Assembly: GCA_963747425.1 (NCBI GenBank)
Contig: CAVVFJ010000008.1
Span: 734,580-798,579, forward strand
Direction: 5' to 3'
Length of the DNA: 64,000 nucleotides
From: DASUPK01 sp963747425
GTDB lineage: Bacteria; Actinomycetota; Thermoleophilia; Solirubrobacterales; 70-9
Shown: piece by piece, positions 24,172 through 32,521 of the stretch
Position numbering within the stretch: the first letter of the stretch is position 1
How the letters are laid out: every line of letters begins with the position of its first letter
The notes under the pieces: model-generated
Told to the model about the DNA's origin: nothing
Databases searched by the model: none
Seen by the model: only the letters and a program-made list of their open reading frames with translations
Program-made: the position numbers and the translations under genes

Positions 24172-25551
24172 GTGAACCGCGGATTCTTCTCCCAGAGGAA
24201 CCTCGCGATCATCTTCGGCGCGGTCCTCGTGCTGATGGTTGTGATCGTCGGGGCGGCAGTCGGCGTCGGCCACCCCAGCGTCCCCTCGGACGACGTGGCG
24301 GTGATCGATGACTCCAGCATCGACGTACCCGGGTTGGCGCAGGACGGGCACATCAGCAAGACGGACTTCAATCGCTTCCTGGTGCAGACGGCCAGGCAGA
24401 GCGGCTCCCAGGCGGTCCCGCAGCCCAGCGATCCGCAGTACAAGCAGATCAAGGACCAGGCGATGCAGACCGTGCTCCAGATCGCCTGGATCGTGGGCGA
24501 GGCGAACCGGCGGGACCTGACCTTCACCGACACCGAGATCCAGCAGTCGCTTCAGCAGATCAAGTCGCAGTTCAAGACCCAGGCCGAGTACGTGAAGGCG
24601 CGCGATCAGGCGGGCCTGAACGACGCCGACGTCCTCGAGCGCGCCAAGCTCCAGTTGATTCAGAACAAGATCCAGGACGACATCAGCAACAGCGTCGGCG
24701 ACGTCCCCGACAGCGACGCCCGGGACTACTACGACGCGAATCAGGCCCAGTTCACCCAGCCCGCCAAGCGGACGATCAGGATCGTCGAGAACAAGGACCC
24801 CCACCAGATCAATCTCGCCTACCAGGCGCTGCGCACCGACGACTCCGACGCGAACTGGAAGAAGGTCGCCGCTCAGTACTCGACGGATCCGACGTCGAAG
24901 GAAAAGGGCGGCCTCCGCACCGACGTCGTGCCCGGCTCCTTCCAGCAGCCGCTGGACGACGACATCTTCAAGGCGCCCCAGGGAGCGCTCCAGGGACCGA
25001 TCGTCACTTCGACCGGCAACTTCGTCTTCGAGGTGCTCTCGGCCACGCCCGAGAAGGTGCAGGGCTTCGACGACACCACGGCCTCGCCGAGCGGCGGCGC
25101 TCCGGTGAAGGTCAGCGATCAGATCAAGCAGCAGATCAAGAGCCAGCAGCAGCAGGAGGCCCTCACGGACTTCGGCAACCATTTCCGCGACTACTGGTCG
25201 AACCTCACCCAGTGCGCGAGCGGCTACGAGGTCTCCGGGTGCGACAACTTCAACGGAGGCAGCCCCACCTGCGATCCCGACAAGCTCGCGCCCTCCCAGA
25301 CGGGCCAGGCGAGCCAGGGATGCCCGGCCCCGGTCTTCGCCTTCTGTCAGGAGGGCTCAGCCACACAGGGCGCGAGCAGCAGCAGCGGCCAGCTCCAGTG
25401 CTCCGGAACCGGCCCGACCCCGGGCGCTCCGGGATCCTTCAAGCCGTTCGCCCTGACCACCGGCGGCTCGCCGCAGGGCCCGCATCAGGCCGGGGAGGCC
25501 GCGGCGCAGGCCGTGCCGAGCGGCATCCAGGGACTCACCCCCGGCGGCTAG
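24172..25551 (+). CDS. SurA/PrsA-like membrane-anchored peptidyl-prolyl isomerase
   Basis: 459 residues from GTG. One N-terminal membrane helix (about 8-29) anchors an extracytoplasmic foldase. A helical SurA_N-type region (about 45-190; VLERAKLQLIQNKIQDDISN) is followed by a parvulin-like rotamase domain (about 195-300; WKKVAAQYSTDPTSKEKGGLRTDVVPGSFQQ). The last 120 residues are Gln/Gly/Ser/Pro-rich with seven cysteines, unlike PrsA, and may be disulphide-bonded outside the cell. TATGCT lies nine bases before the start. A hairpin with a T run follows the stop (25555-25586). Confidence 0.83.
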   Translation: MNRGFFSQRNLAIIFGAVLVLMVVIVGAAVGVGHPSVPSDDVAVIDDSSIDVPGLAQDGHISKTDFNRFLVQTARQSGSQAVPQPSDPQYKQIKDQAMQTVLQIAWIVGEANRRDLTFTDTEIQQSLQQIKSQFKTQAEYVKARDQAGLNDADVLERAKLQLIQNKIQDDISNSVGDVPDSDARDYYDANQAQFTQPAKRTIRIVENKDPHQINLAYQALRTDDSDANWKKVAAQYSTDPTSKEKGGLRTDVVPGSFQQPLDDDIFKAPQGALQGPIVTSTGNFVFEVLSATPEKVQGFDDTTASPSGGAPVKVSDQIKQQIKSQQQQEALTDFGNHFRDYWSNLTQCASGYEVSGCDNFNGGSPTCDPDKLAPSQTGQASQGCPAPVFAFCQEGSATQGASSSSGQLQCSGTGPTPGAPGSFKPFALTTGGSPQGPHQAGEAAAQAVPSGIQGLTPGG

Positions 25552-25554
25552 TAA

Positions 25555-25586
25555 TGCGAGGGTGCGCGTAAGCGCAACCCGTTTTT
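25555..25586 (+). terminator. Dispersed palindromic element, copy 2, acting as a hairpin-T-run terminator
   Basis: TGCGAGGGTGCGC, loop GTAA, GCGCAACCCG, then TTTTT. A bulged stem followed by five T residues is the layout of an intrinsic terminator for the preceding foldase gene. It ends immediately before the GTG of mazG (25587). It is the inverse orientation of copies 1 and 4. Confidence 0.6.
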
Positions 25587-26222
25587 GTGGCGAAGCCGCC
25601 CTACCTAGACGCCCTCGAGCACCTCGATGAGGTCACACGGCGCCTGCGCCGCGAATGCCCCTGGGACCGCGAGCAGGACGCCCGCTCGATAGTCCCGCAC
25701 ACGGTCGAGGAGGCCTACGAGCTCGCCGACGCGGCTAATCGCGACGACACGGAGGCGATGGTCGATGAGCTCGGCGACGTCCTCTTCCAGGTCCTCTTCC
25801 TCTCGCTGCTCCTCGAGGAGCGCGGCGAGGGGGATCTGGCGGCGGTCGCCGAGTCCTGCGCCGCGAAGCTGATCCGTCGCCATCCGCACGTCTACGGCGA
25901 CCGCGAGCTGGAGACCGCGGGCGAGGTGCTCTCGCAGTGGGAGGAGATCAAGCGGGAGGTCGAGGGCGACACCGGCGACCCGGCCGAGCTGCCGGAGAAC
26001 CTGCCGGCGCTGCTCTACGCGCGCAAGGCGCTTCGCAGAGTGGATCCGGAGGGATCGGCGGGGGACGACAAGCCCGGCGGCCCGGGATCGGACCCCGCGA
26101 CGCGGGCGGAGGCCGAGCATCTGGTGGGCTCGCTTCTGCTCGAGGCGGTGGCCGCCTCGCGCCGGCTCGGCGTGGACCCGGAGCTGGCCTTGCGTCAGGC
26201 AACGCGGCGGCTGGTCGACTAG
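25587..26222 (+). CDS. mazG: Nucleoside triphosphate pyrophosphohydrolase MazG
   Basis: 211 residues. It removes non-canonical NTPs. The all-alpha NTP pyrophosphatase signature is complete: LRRECPWDREQ, the metal-binding EEAYEL pair with DELGDVLFQVLF, and KLIRRHPHVYGD. The C-terminal half is short compared with E. coli MazG (263 residues), so only the N-terminal domain is fully preserved. The GTG start abuts the hairpin and T run of a palindromic element, so initiation of this mRNA is unclear. mazG-eno is a typical actinobacterial pair. Confidence 0.92.
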   Translation: MAKPPYLDALEHLDEVTRRLRRECPWDREQDARSIVPHTVEEAYELADAANRDDTEAMVDELGDVLFQVLFLSLLLEERGEGDLAAVAESCAAKLIRRHPHVYGDRELETAGEVLSQWEEIKREVEGDTGDPAELPENLPALLYARKALRRVDPEGSAGDDKPGGPGSDPATRAEAEHLVGSLLLEAVAASRRLGVDPELALRQATRRLVD

Positions 26223-26235
26223 CTTTCCGCGCTCG

Positions 26236-27540
26236 ATGGCCACGATCGAGACCATTCACGGGCGGCAGGTGCTCGACTCGCGGGGGAACCCGACGGTCGA
26301 GGTCGAGGTCGTGCTCGACTCCGGTGCCCGCGGCCTCGCCGCGGTGCCCTCGGGCGCGTCAACCGGCGAGTACGAGGCCGTCGAGCTTCGCGACGGCGGC
26401 GACGAGTACGGCGGCAAGGCCGTCGGCAACGCCGTCTCGCATGTCAACGGCGAGATCGCCGATGCCCTGAAGGGCGCGCCCGCCGCCGACCAGCCCGGGC
26501 TCGACCGCACCATGATCGAGCTCGACGGGACTCCCAACAAGGGCAGGCTCGGCGCCAACGCGATCCTCGGCGTCTCCCTGGCGAGTGCGAAGGCAGCCGC
26601 CGCGGAGGCCGGGCAGCCCCTCTACGACTACTTCGCCGAGCTCTATGCCGCGACCGGCGCCAAGGATGCCGGAGCGGCCGAGCTCCTGCCGGTCCCGATG
26701 ATGAATGTCCTCAACGGTGGCGCCCATGCCGACAACGCGGTGGACTTCCAGGAGTTCATGGTGGTTCCCGCGGGCGCGGACAGCTTCGCCGACTGCCTGC
26801 GGATCGGCGCCGAGGTCTACCACTCGCTCAAGGGAATCCTGAGCAAGAAGGGGCTTTCGACGGGCGGGGGGGACGAGGGCGGCTTCGCGCCCGATCTGCC
26901 CTCCAACCAGGCCGCGCTCGACTTCCTGATCGACGCGATCGAGGAGGCCGGCTACGCGCCCGGCGTGGACGTGATGATCGCCCTCGATCCGGCGACCAGC
27001 GAGCTCTTCGAAGACGGGAAGTACGTGCTCGAGCACGAGGGGCGCACCCTCTCTGCGGAGGAGATGGCCGACTACTGGCACGACATCCGCGCCCGCTTCC
27101 CGGTCGTCTCGATCGAGGACGGCATGGACGAGGAGGACTGGGACGGCTGGAAGGCGCTGACGGACAGGATCGGCGACCTCTGCCAGCTGGTCGGCGACGA
27201 CAACTTCGTCACCAACCCGGAGCGGCTGCAGCGCGGCATCGATCTGGGCGTCGCCAACTCGATCCTCGTGAAGCTCAACCAGATCGGCACGCTGACGGAG
27301 ACACTCGAGACGATCCGGATCGCGCGCGACGCGGGCTACACGACCGTGATCTCACACCGATCCGGCGAGACCGAGGACACGACGATCGCCGACCTCGCCG
27401 TGGGCACCTGCGCCGGCCAGATCAAGACGGGCGCCCCGTCGCGCTCGGACCGCGTCGCGAAGTACAACCGCCTGCTGCGGATCGAGGAACAACTCGGCGA
27501 CCGCGCCAAGTTCCCCGGCTCGTCCGTCTTCGACCACTAG
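26236..27540 (+). CDS. eno: Enolase
   Basis: 434 residues. Converts 2-phosphoglycerate to phosphoenolpyruvate. Signatures: LDSRGNPTVEVEV, SGASTGEYEAVELRDG, NGGAHADNAVDFQEFM, GDEGGFAPDL, metal-site Asp/Glu in IALDPATSELFE and SIEDGMDEEDW, catalytic Lys in ILVKLNQIGTLTETLET, and SHRSGETEDTTIADLAVG. Full length. TAGCTT lies ten bases before the ATG, so it may have its own promoter in addition to readthrough from mazG. Confidence 0.97.
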   Translation: MATIETIHGRQVLDSRGNPTVEVEVVLDSGARGLAAVPSGASTGEYEAVELRDGGDEYGGKAVGNAVSHVNGEIADALKGAPAADQPGLDRTMIELDGTPNKGRLGANAILGVSLASAKAAAAEAGQPLYDYFAELYAATGAKDAGAAELLPVPMMNVLNGGAHADNAVDFQEFMVVPAGADSFADCLRIGAEVYHSLKGILSKKGLSTGGGDEGGFAPDLPSNQAALDFLIDAIEEAGYAPGVDVMIALDPATSELFEDGKYVLEHEGRTLSAEEMADYWHDIRARFPVVSIEDGMDEEDWDGWKALTDRIGDLCQLVGDDNFVTNPERLQRGIDLGVANSILVKLNQIGTLTETLETIRIARDAGYTTVISHRSGETEDTTIADLAVGTCAGQIKTGAPSRSDRVAKYNRLLRIEEQLGDRAKFPGSSVFDH

Positions 27541-27593
27541 GGGCCGGCGACGGCCCCACGAGGAATCGGCGACGCCACGACGAAGCCGTACCC

Positions 27594-27926
27594 ATGTCCA
27601 GCCGCGCATATGCAGCTCCGCGACGCCGTGTACGCCGACGCGTCGGACCGAGCCGCGTGCGGTGGGACCGGGTCGGCCGGATCGCGCTCGTGCTGGTCCT
27701 GTTCGGGGTGATGGTCTCCTACCTGAACCCGCTGGTGGGCGTTCTCGAGGCCTGGCAGGGCTCCAAGTCCAGCGACTCCCAGCTCGCGCAGCTCAAGCAG
27801 GAGAAGGTCGAGCTGACCAACGAGCTCCGCGACGCCTCCAGCCCGGCCACGCTCGAGCGAGAGGCCAGGCGGCTCGGGATGGTCCGTCCCGGCGAGCACG
27901 CCTACGCCGTCAAGCTCGGCCAGTGA
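27594..27926 (+). CDS. FtsB/DivIC-type septum formation initiator
   Basis: 110 residues. A basic cytoplasmic N-terminus (about 1-28, Arg-rich) is followed by one membrane helix (about 29-48), then an extracytoplasmic coiled coil (SQLAQLKQEKVELTNELRDASS) and the LEREARRLGMVRPGEHAYAVKL segment characteristic of FtsB/DivIC. The protein would join FtsL/FtsQ in the divisome. Position after eno is the standard actinobacterial and firmicute context. Confidence 0.88.
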   Translation: MSSRAYAAPRRRVRRRVGPSRVRWDRVGRIALVLVLFGVMVSYLNPLVGVLEAWQGSKSSDSQLAQLKQEKVELTNELRDASSPATLEREARRLGMVRPGEHAYAVKLGQ

Positions 27927-27941
27927 CCCGCTGAACCTAAA

Positions 27942-27972
27942 GAGAGGGTGCGCGACAGCGCAACCCGATTAA
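27942..27972. repeat. Dispersed palindromic element, copy 3
   Basis: GAGAGGGTGCGC, loop GACA, GCGCAACCCG, then ATTAAT. Same bulged stem as the other copies, in the same orientation as copy 2, placed just after ftsB and before the GT-C paralogue array. The trailing bases are AT-rich but not a T run, so terminator activity is less certain. Confidence 0.55.
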
Positions 27973-27985
27973 TCCAGGCCGCGGA

Positions 27986-27991
27986 TATGAT
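27986..27991 (+). promoter_or_regulatory. Possible -10 box TATGAT for the GT-C paralogue array
   Basis: TATGAT, about 60 bases before the ATG of the first paralogue. It would give a leader of about 50 bases containing a GC-rich palindromic stretch (27993-28010). No clear -35 box. Confidence 0.35.
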
Positions 27992-28050
27992 TCCGCGCTC
28001 GCGCGCGCGGCATGTGGCTGTGCGCGTTTTGTGTGATTTGAGCCGATGAG

Positions 28051-30277
28051 ATGAGTACAGGCCAGTACCTGCTCGGCGCGGCGGAGCTGGCGGTGATCGC
28101 AGCCGCTCTCGGCCTAGGCGCCTACCACCTGCGAGCCCTGCTCGCGCCCGCCTGGATGGGGGCGCTGGCGCGCCTGGCCGAGGTGGTCATCGGGATCTCG
28201 ATGCTGATCCTCGTCTCGGAGCTGCTGGGAGTACTCGGGCTGTTCAAGGCAACCCCGCTGCTGATCGGGTATGTCGCCGCGGGACTCGGTGCGACCTACG
28301 TGGCGCGTCACCGCGGGCTGCCCCCGACACCTCGTACGGCTGAGGCACGGTCCAGCGGCGTGATGGTCGCGATCGGGATCATCGCGGCGGCCCTCGTGGT
28401 CGTCCACTGGGCCCACCCGACCAGCCAGGCGATCGACCAGGGCATGTACTACCAGGACACCACCTGGTACCACATGTCCTTCTCGGCTCGGTTCGCGCAG
28501 ACGGGCCACATCGGACCGCTCCACTTCACGGATCCGCTCAAGCTCGCCGCCTGGTTCTATCCGCAGAACTCGGAGCTCCTCCACGGCGTGGGGATCGCCT
28601 TCCTGAAGACGGACTTCCTCTCGCCGCTGATGAACCTGATCTGGGTCGCGCTCTGCCTGCTGGCCGCGTGGTGCGTCGGGCGGCCATACGCGATCGGCGG
28701 CGTCACGCTCCTCGGAGCCGCGGTCGTACTCGACTCGGAGATGCTCGTCGGCTCACAGGCCGGCCAGGCGCCGAACGACGTGATGGGCCTGTTCTTCCTG
28801 ATGGCAGCGATCGCGTTCCTGGTGGACGGCGCGGCAACGGCGCACGCCCGCTTCGGACCGCGCGAGAAGGCCTGGAACGCGACACCCGAGGGCGAGCTCG
28901 AGCCGGGGGTGGTCGAGGACGTCCCGGTCGAGGGTGACCCGCACGCGCTGGCGACGGTCGGCGCCGGGCCTCTGTTCATGGCCGGGCTGGCTGCCGGCGC
29001 TCGGGGTGGGCACCAAGATCACCCTGCTGGCGACCATCGCCGCGCTCACCATCGGCGTCGCCGTGCTCGGCGGACGCCGCCACTGGCTGCGGGCGCTCGG
29101 CATCTGGCTGGGGGGCATGGTGATCACCTGCGGCTTCTGGTACGGGCGCAACTTCGTCGAGGCGCTCAACCCCTTCCCGCAGATCCACAAGCTCGGGCCC
29201 ATCCACCTGCCTGGCCCGGATCAGCTCTCTCTCTATCCGCGACAGCCGCATTCACTCAGCGAGTACTACAACGACCCCTCCGTCTGGCAGGACAAGCTCT
29301 TCCCCGTCCTCCACAACCGGCTCGGACCGCTTTGGCCGGTGATCCTCGGCGTCGTGGTCGTCGCCCTCGTCTGGGCCTTCTTCCGCGGTGGGAGCGCCCT
29401 GATGCGGATCCTCGCCGTGACTGGGATGGTCGCCGGGATCGCCTACGTCTTCACGCCGCTGACGGCCTCAGGCAGCCTGGGCGACCCTGGCGGCTTCGAC
29501 GCGAACCTGCGCTACGTCGCGCCGGTGCTGATCGTCGGTTTCCTGCTGTTGCCGCTGATCCCGTGGTTCCGCCATGGGAACCGACCCTGGATCCTGATCG
29601 GGCTCTTCGCGGTTCTTCTGATCCAGGGCACGGTCACGCAGGCGAACTGGGAGTTCAAGCACCACCTCGCGTCCATCGCCCTCGCCTTCCTGATCGTCGG
29701 CATTCCCGCGCTGCTTGTCGCCGGAGCCCGCCAGCGTGTTCCGGTTATCGCCCTTGCCACCTTCGGGCTGGTGATGGCGATCACCGCGGTGGCACTGGGA
29801 CGCGTCCGCGAGGACTACTACCTCGACCATCGCTACGTGACGGCGTCGCGGCCGCCGCTCGAGGGCGGATTCCGCTCGACGCCGGAGTGGCAGCCGCTGC
29901 AGGACTGGGGCCGTCAGGGCAAGGATTCGCGCATCGGGGTGGTCGGCCGCGCGTCCGCCTTCGGCCAGTACTTCTTCTACGGGAACGATCTCTCCAACCA
30001 CGTCCAGTACGTCGGCCAGGAGCTCAACCGCGGGACCTTCAGGCCGATCGTGAGCTGCGCGGCCTGGCGGCGCGCGGTCAATGACGGCGGCTACGACTAC
30101 ATCGTCACGACGCCGAAGATCGGCGCGCTCGAGGTCAGCGCTCCGCCCGAGGCACTCTGGACGCAGGCCGACAAGAACGTGAAGACCATCATCCAGACCG
30201 GGCCGGCCGCGGTCTACAAGGTCACAGGCCCGCTCGATCCCGGCGACCTGCGCGAAGCTGGGGGCGAAGGCGCACAC
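28051..30277 (+). CDS. GT-C-like polytopic membrane protein, paralogue A (frameshifted)
   Basis: First of four tandem paralogues. About ten membrane helices, an extracytoplasmic motif with Asp136 in QDTTWYHMSF, then WFYPQNSELLHG and a late soluble region (SNHVQYVGQELN, AVNDGGYDYIVTTP). The fold resembles GT-C (ArnT/PMT-like, GT39) enzymes that use polyprenyl-phosphate sugars; this assignment is by topology and motif only. The frame is broken: one extra base at about 28999 shifts frame 1 to frame 2, and removing it restores GLAAG-LGVGTK as in the sister copies. After the shift the frame has no stop and runs straight into paralogue B, so A and B would be fused. Confidence 0.65.
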
Positions 30278-32521
30278 ATGAGCTTCGGCCACTACCTCGC
30301 CGGCTCGATCGAGCTGATCGTCGTGGCCGCCGCCATGGGATTCGGCGCCGTCGGCCTGCGCGCGCGCCTGCTCCCGGGCTGGTCCGGCGCCTCGGCCCGG
30401 CTCGCGGAGGTGGTCCTCGGGCTCTCGCTGCTGGTCGTGACGCTCGAGCTGGTCGGAGTGGTCGGCCTCTACCGGCCGGGATGGGTTCTGATCGCGGCGC
30501 TGGTCGTCGGGCTCGGCATCGGTTTCGCCCTCCGCCCGCCCGGCCGCGGAGCGCCTCTGCCGGCGCCGGAGGTCGGGCCGATCGCCCTCGGGGTGGCCGT
30601 GGCGGCCGCGTTCCTGGTCGCGGCCCACTGGGCGATGCCCACGCAGACCGGCCTCGACATCGGCATGTACCTGCCCAACACCACCTGGCACAACGCCCCG
30701 TTCGCCGCTCGGTTCGTGCAGGACCACCAGGTCGGCGCGATCCACTTCATCGACACCCTCAACCTGACGGTCTGGTTCTACCCGCAGAACTCCGAGCTGC
30801 TCCACTCGGCGGGCGTCCTCTTCCTGGGCAACGACTTCCTCTCCCCGCTGATCAACATCGGCTGGATGTCGCTCTGCCTGCTGGCGGCGTGGGCCTTTGC
30901 CCGTCCCTACCGCGGCGGGCCGGTGGCCGTCCTGGCGATCGCGCTGGTGCTGGACGCGAACATGCTGCTGCTCTACCAACCCGGCGACGCGAAGAACGAC
31001 ATCGCCGGGTTGTTCTTCCTGCTCGCCTCGGCGGCGGTCCTCGTCAACGCGGACGCCCAGCGGCGCCCCGAGGGTGAGGGCGAGCCCGGCGGTCGCGGTG
31101 CGGCCGTCGCTCCGCTCGCGACCGGCGCGCTGGTTGTCGCCGGCCTGGCGGCCGGTCTCGCGCTCGGCACCAAGCTCAACCTGCTCGCGCCGTTCGCCCT
31201 GCTGACGGTCGGGGTGATCGCCGTCGCCGGCCGCGGGTTCAGGCTGCGGACCACCTGGATCTGGGTGGTCAGCTCGCTGATCACCGGCGGGTTCTGGTTT
31301 GCGCGCAATCTCGTCAACGCCGGCAATCCGCTGCCCTGGATCAAGGCCGGGCCGCTGCCGGGCCCGGACCAGGCGGACATCAACATCCGCGAGCCGCACA
31401 CCGTCGCCCACTATCTGCTGCCGCCCGACGGAGGGGTGATCCGGCATCACCTCGTCCCCGGGCTGCACAGCAGCTTCGGCGACCTCTGGCCGCTCGTCCT
31501 GGCCCTCGTGATCGGCGGCTTCCTGCTGGCGATCATGAACGGGCGCACTCCGTTGATCCGCATGCTCGGGGTGGTGGCTCTCCTCAGCGGCATTGCCTAC
31601 CTGTTCACGCCACTGACCGCCGCCGGCCCTGAGGGGGACCCGACCGCTTTCACCACGAACCTCCGCTACGCCTCGCCGGCGATCGCGTTGGGCGCCATGC
31701 TCCTCGCCGTCGACCCGGGGCTGGGGAGCCGCAGGCGCGACCAGGGCTGGCTGCTCGGCGTGCTCGCCGTCCTGCTGCTTGTCCAAGCGGTTCCCGTCTG
31801 GGACCTCTCGGGTCACCTCTGGACCCGCCACTTCCTCGTCGGCGCGATCGGCCTCGCCTTCTTCCTGATCCTGGTTCCCGTCGGGATCGCGCTCGCGGCG
31901 CGCCGGGGCGCCTCGCGTGCGGTGGTCGCCGCTGCGACGGTGCTCGCCCTCGCCCTGGTCGCGGCGATCGGCTGGCCCAAGAGCGACGACTACGTCAAGG
32001 ACCGCTATCAGGCCTCCACGGCGCCCAGCGATTTCCCGGATGGGATGAAGGCGGCGCTGGCCTGGTTCAACCAGGCGAACCCGCGCGACACCAGGATCGG
32101 CGTGGTGGGGGGCCGTCCGGGGTTCAAGCAGTACGTCTTCTACGGCGACGATCTCTCCAATCACGTGCAGTACATCGCCCGCCACGGCGCGCACGGCGCC
32201 TATCTGCCGATCGCGAGCGAGGCGGCTCAGAACGACCGCGACCCCAACTGGCGGCAGCAGTGCGAGGAGTGGCGGCGCGCGGTGAATGACGGCGATTACC
32301 ACTACCTGGTGATCGGGCCCGACCAGCGCACCCAGTCGCGGCTGCCGATCGAGGCCGTCTGGACCGCGGCCGACCCGGTCGCGACCAAGGTCGAGGACCG
32401 CGACGACGATTTCGTCTTCCGCATCGACGGTGCCCTCAACCCGGCCGGGTGCGCCAAGCTTCACGGTGCCGGCACGGGCGGCGGCAGTATTGGCGGAGCC
32501 GCCGCGCGCCAGCCTCAGTGA
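30278..32521 (+). CDS. GT-C-like polytopic membrane protein, paralogue B
   Basis: 747 residues from the internal ATG 30278 (GGGGGCGAAGG upstream). Same layout as its sisters: helices from residue 8 on, WFYPQNSELLHSAGVLFLGNDFLSPLINIGW, about ten further helices, and a C-terminal soluble part with SNHVQYIARHG and AVNDGDYHYLVIGP. The conserved D-x-x-W-Y-H motif of the first loop is altered here to N134-T-T-W-H-N, losing the Asp that in GT-C enzymes usually contacts metal or acceptor. It may therefore have lost or changed activity. Its frame is continuous with the 3' part of A. It overlaps C by GTGA. Confidence 0.7.
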   Translation: MSFGHYLAGSIELIVVAAAMGFGAVGLRARLLPGWSGASARLAEVVLGLSLLVVTLELVGVVGLYRPGWVLIAALVVGLGIGFALRPPGRGAPLPAPEVGPIALGVAVAAAFLVAAHWAMPTQTGLDIGMYLPNTTWHNAPFAARFVQDHQVGAIHFIDTLNLTVWFYPQNSELLHSAGVLFLGNDFLSPLINIGWMSLCLLAAWAFARPYRGGPVAVLAIALVLDANMLLLYQPGDAKNDIAGLFFLLASAAVLVNADAQRRPEGEGEPGGRGAAVAPLATGALVVAGLAAGLALGTKLNLLAPFALLTVGVIAVAGRGFRLRTTWIWVVSSLITGGFWFARNLVNAGNPLPWIKAGPLPGPDQADINIREPHTVAHYLLPPDGGVIRHHLVPGLHSSFGDLWPLVLALVIGGFLLAIMNGRTPLIRMLGVVALLSGIAYLFTPLTAAGPEGDPTAFTTNLRYASPAIALGAMLLAVDPGLGSRRRDQGWLLGVLAVLLLVQAVPVWDLSGHLWTRHFLVGAIGLAFFLILVPVGIALAARRGASRAVVAAATVLALALVAAIGWPKSDDYVKDRYQASTAPSDFPDGMKAALAWFNQANPRDTRIGVVGGRPGFKQYVFYGDDLSNHVQYIARHGAHGAYLPIASEAAQNDRDPNWRQQCEEWRRAVNDGDYHYLVIGPDQRTQSRLPIEAVWTAADPVATKVEDRDDDFVFRIDGALNPAGCAKLHGAGTGGGSIGGAAARQPQ

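Noticed and set aside
27993..28010. An alternating GC tract (CCGCGCTCGCGCGCGCGG) before the GT-C array, considered as a terminator or Z-DNA site.
   Set aside because: It has no T run or clear loop and is within the range expected for this GC content; it is mentioned only in the promoter entry.
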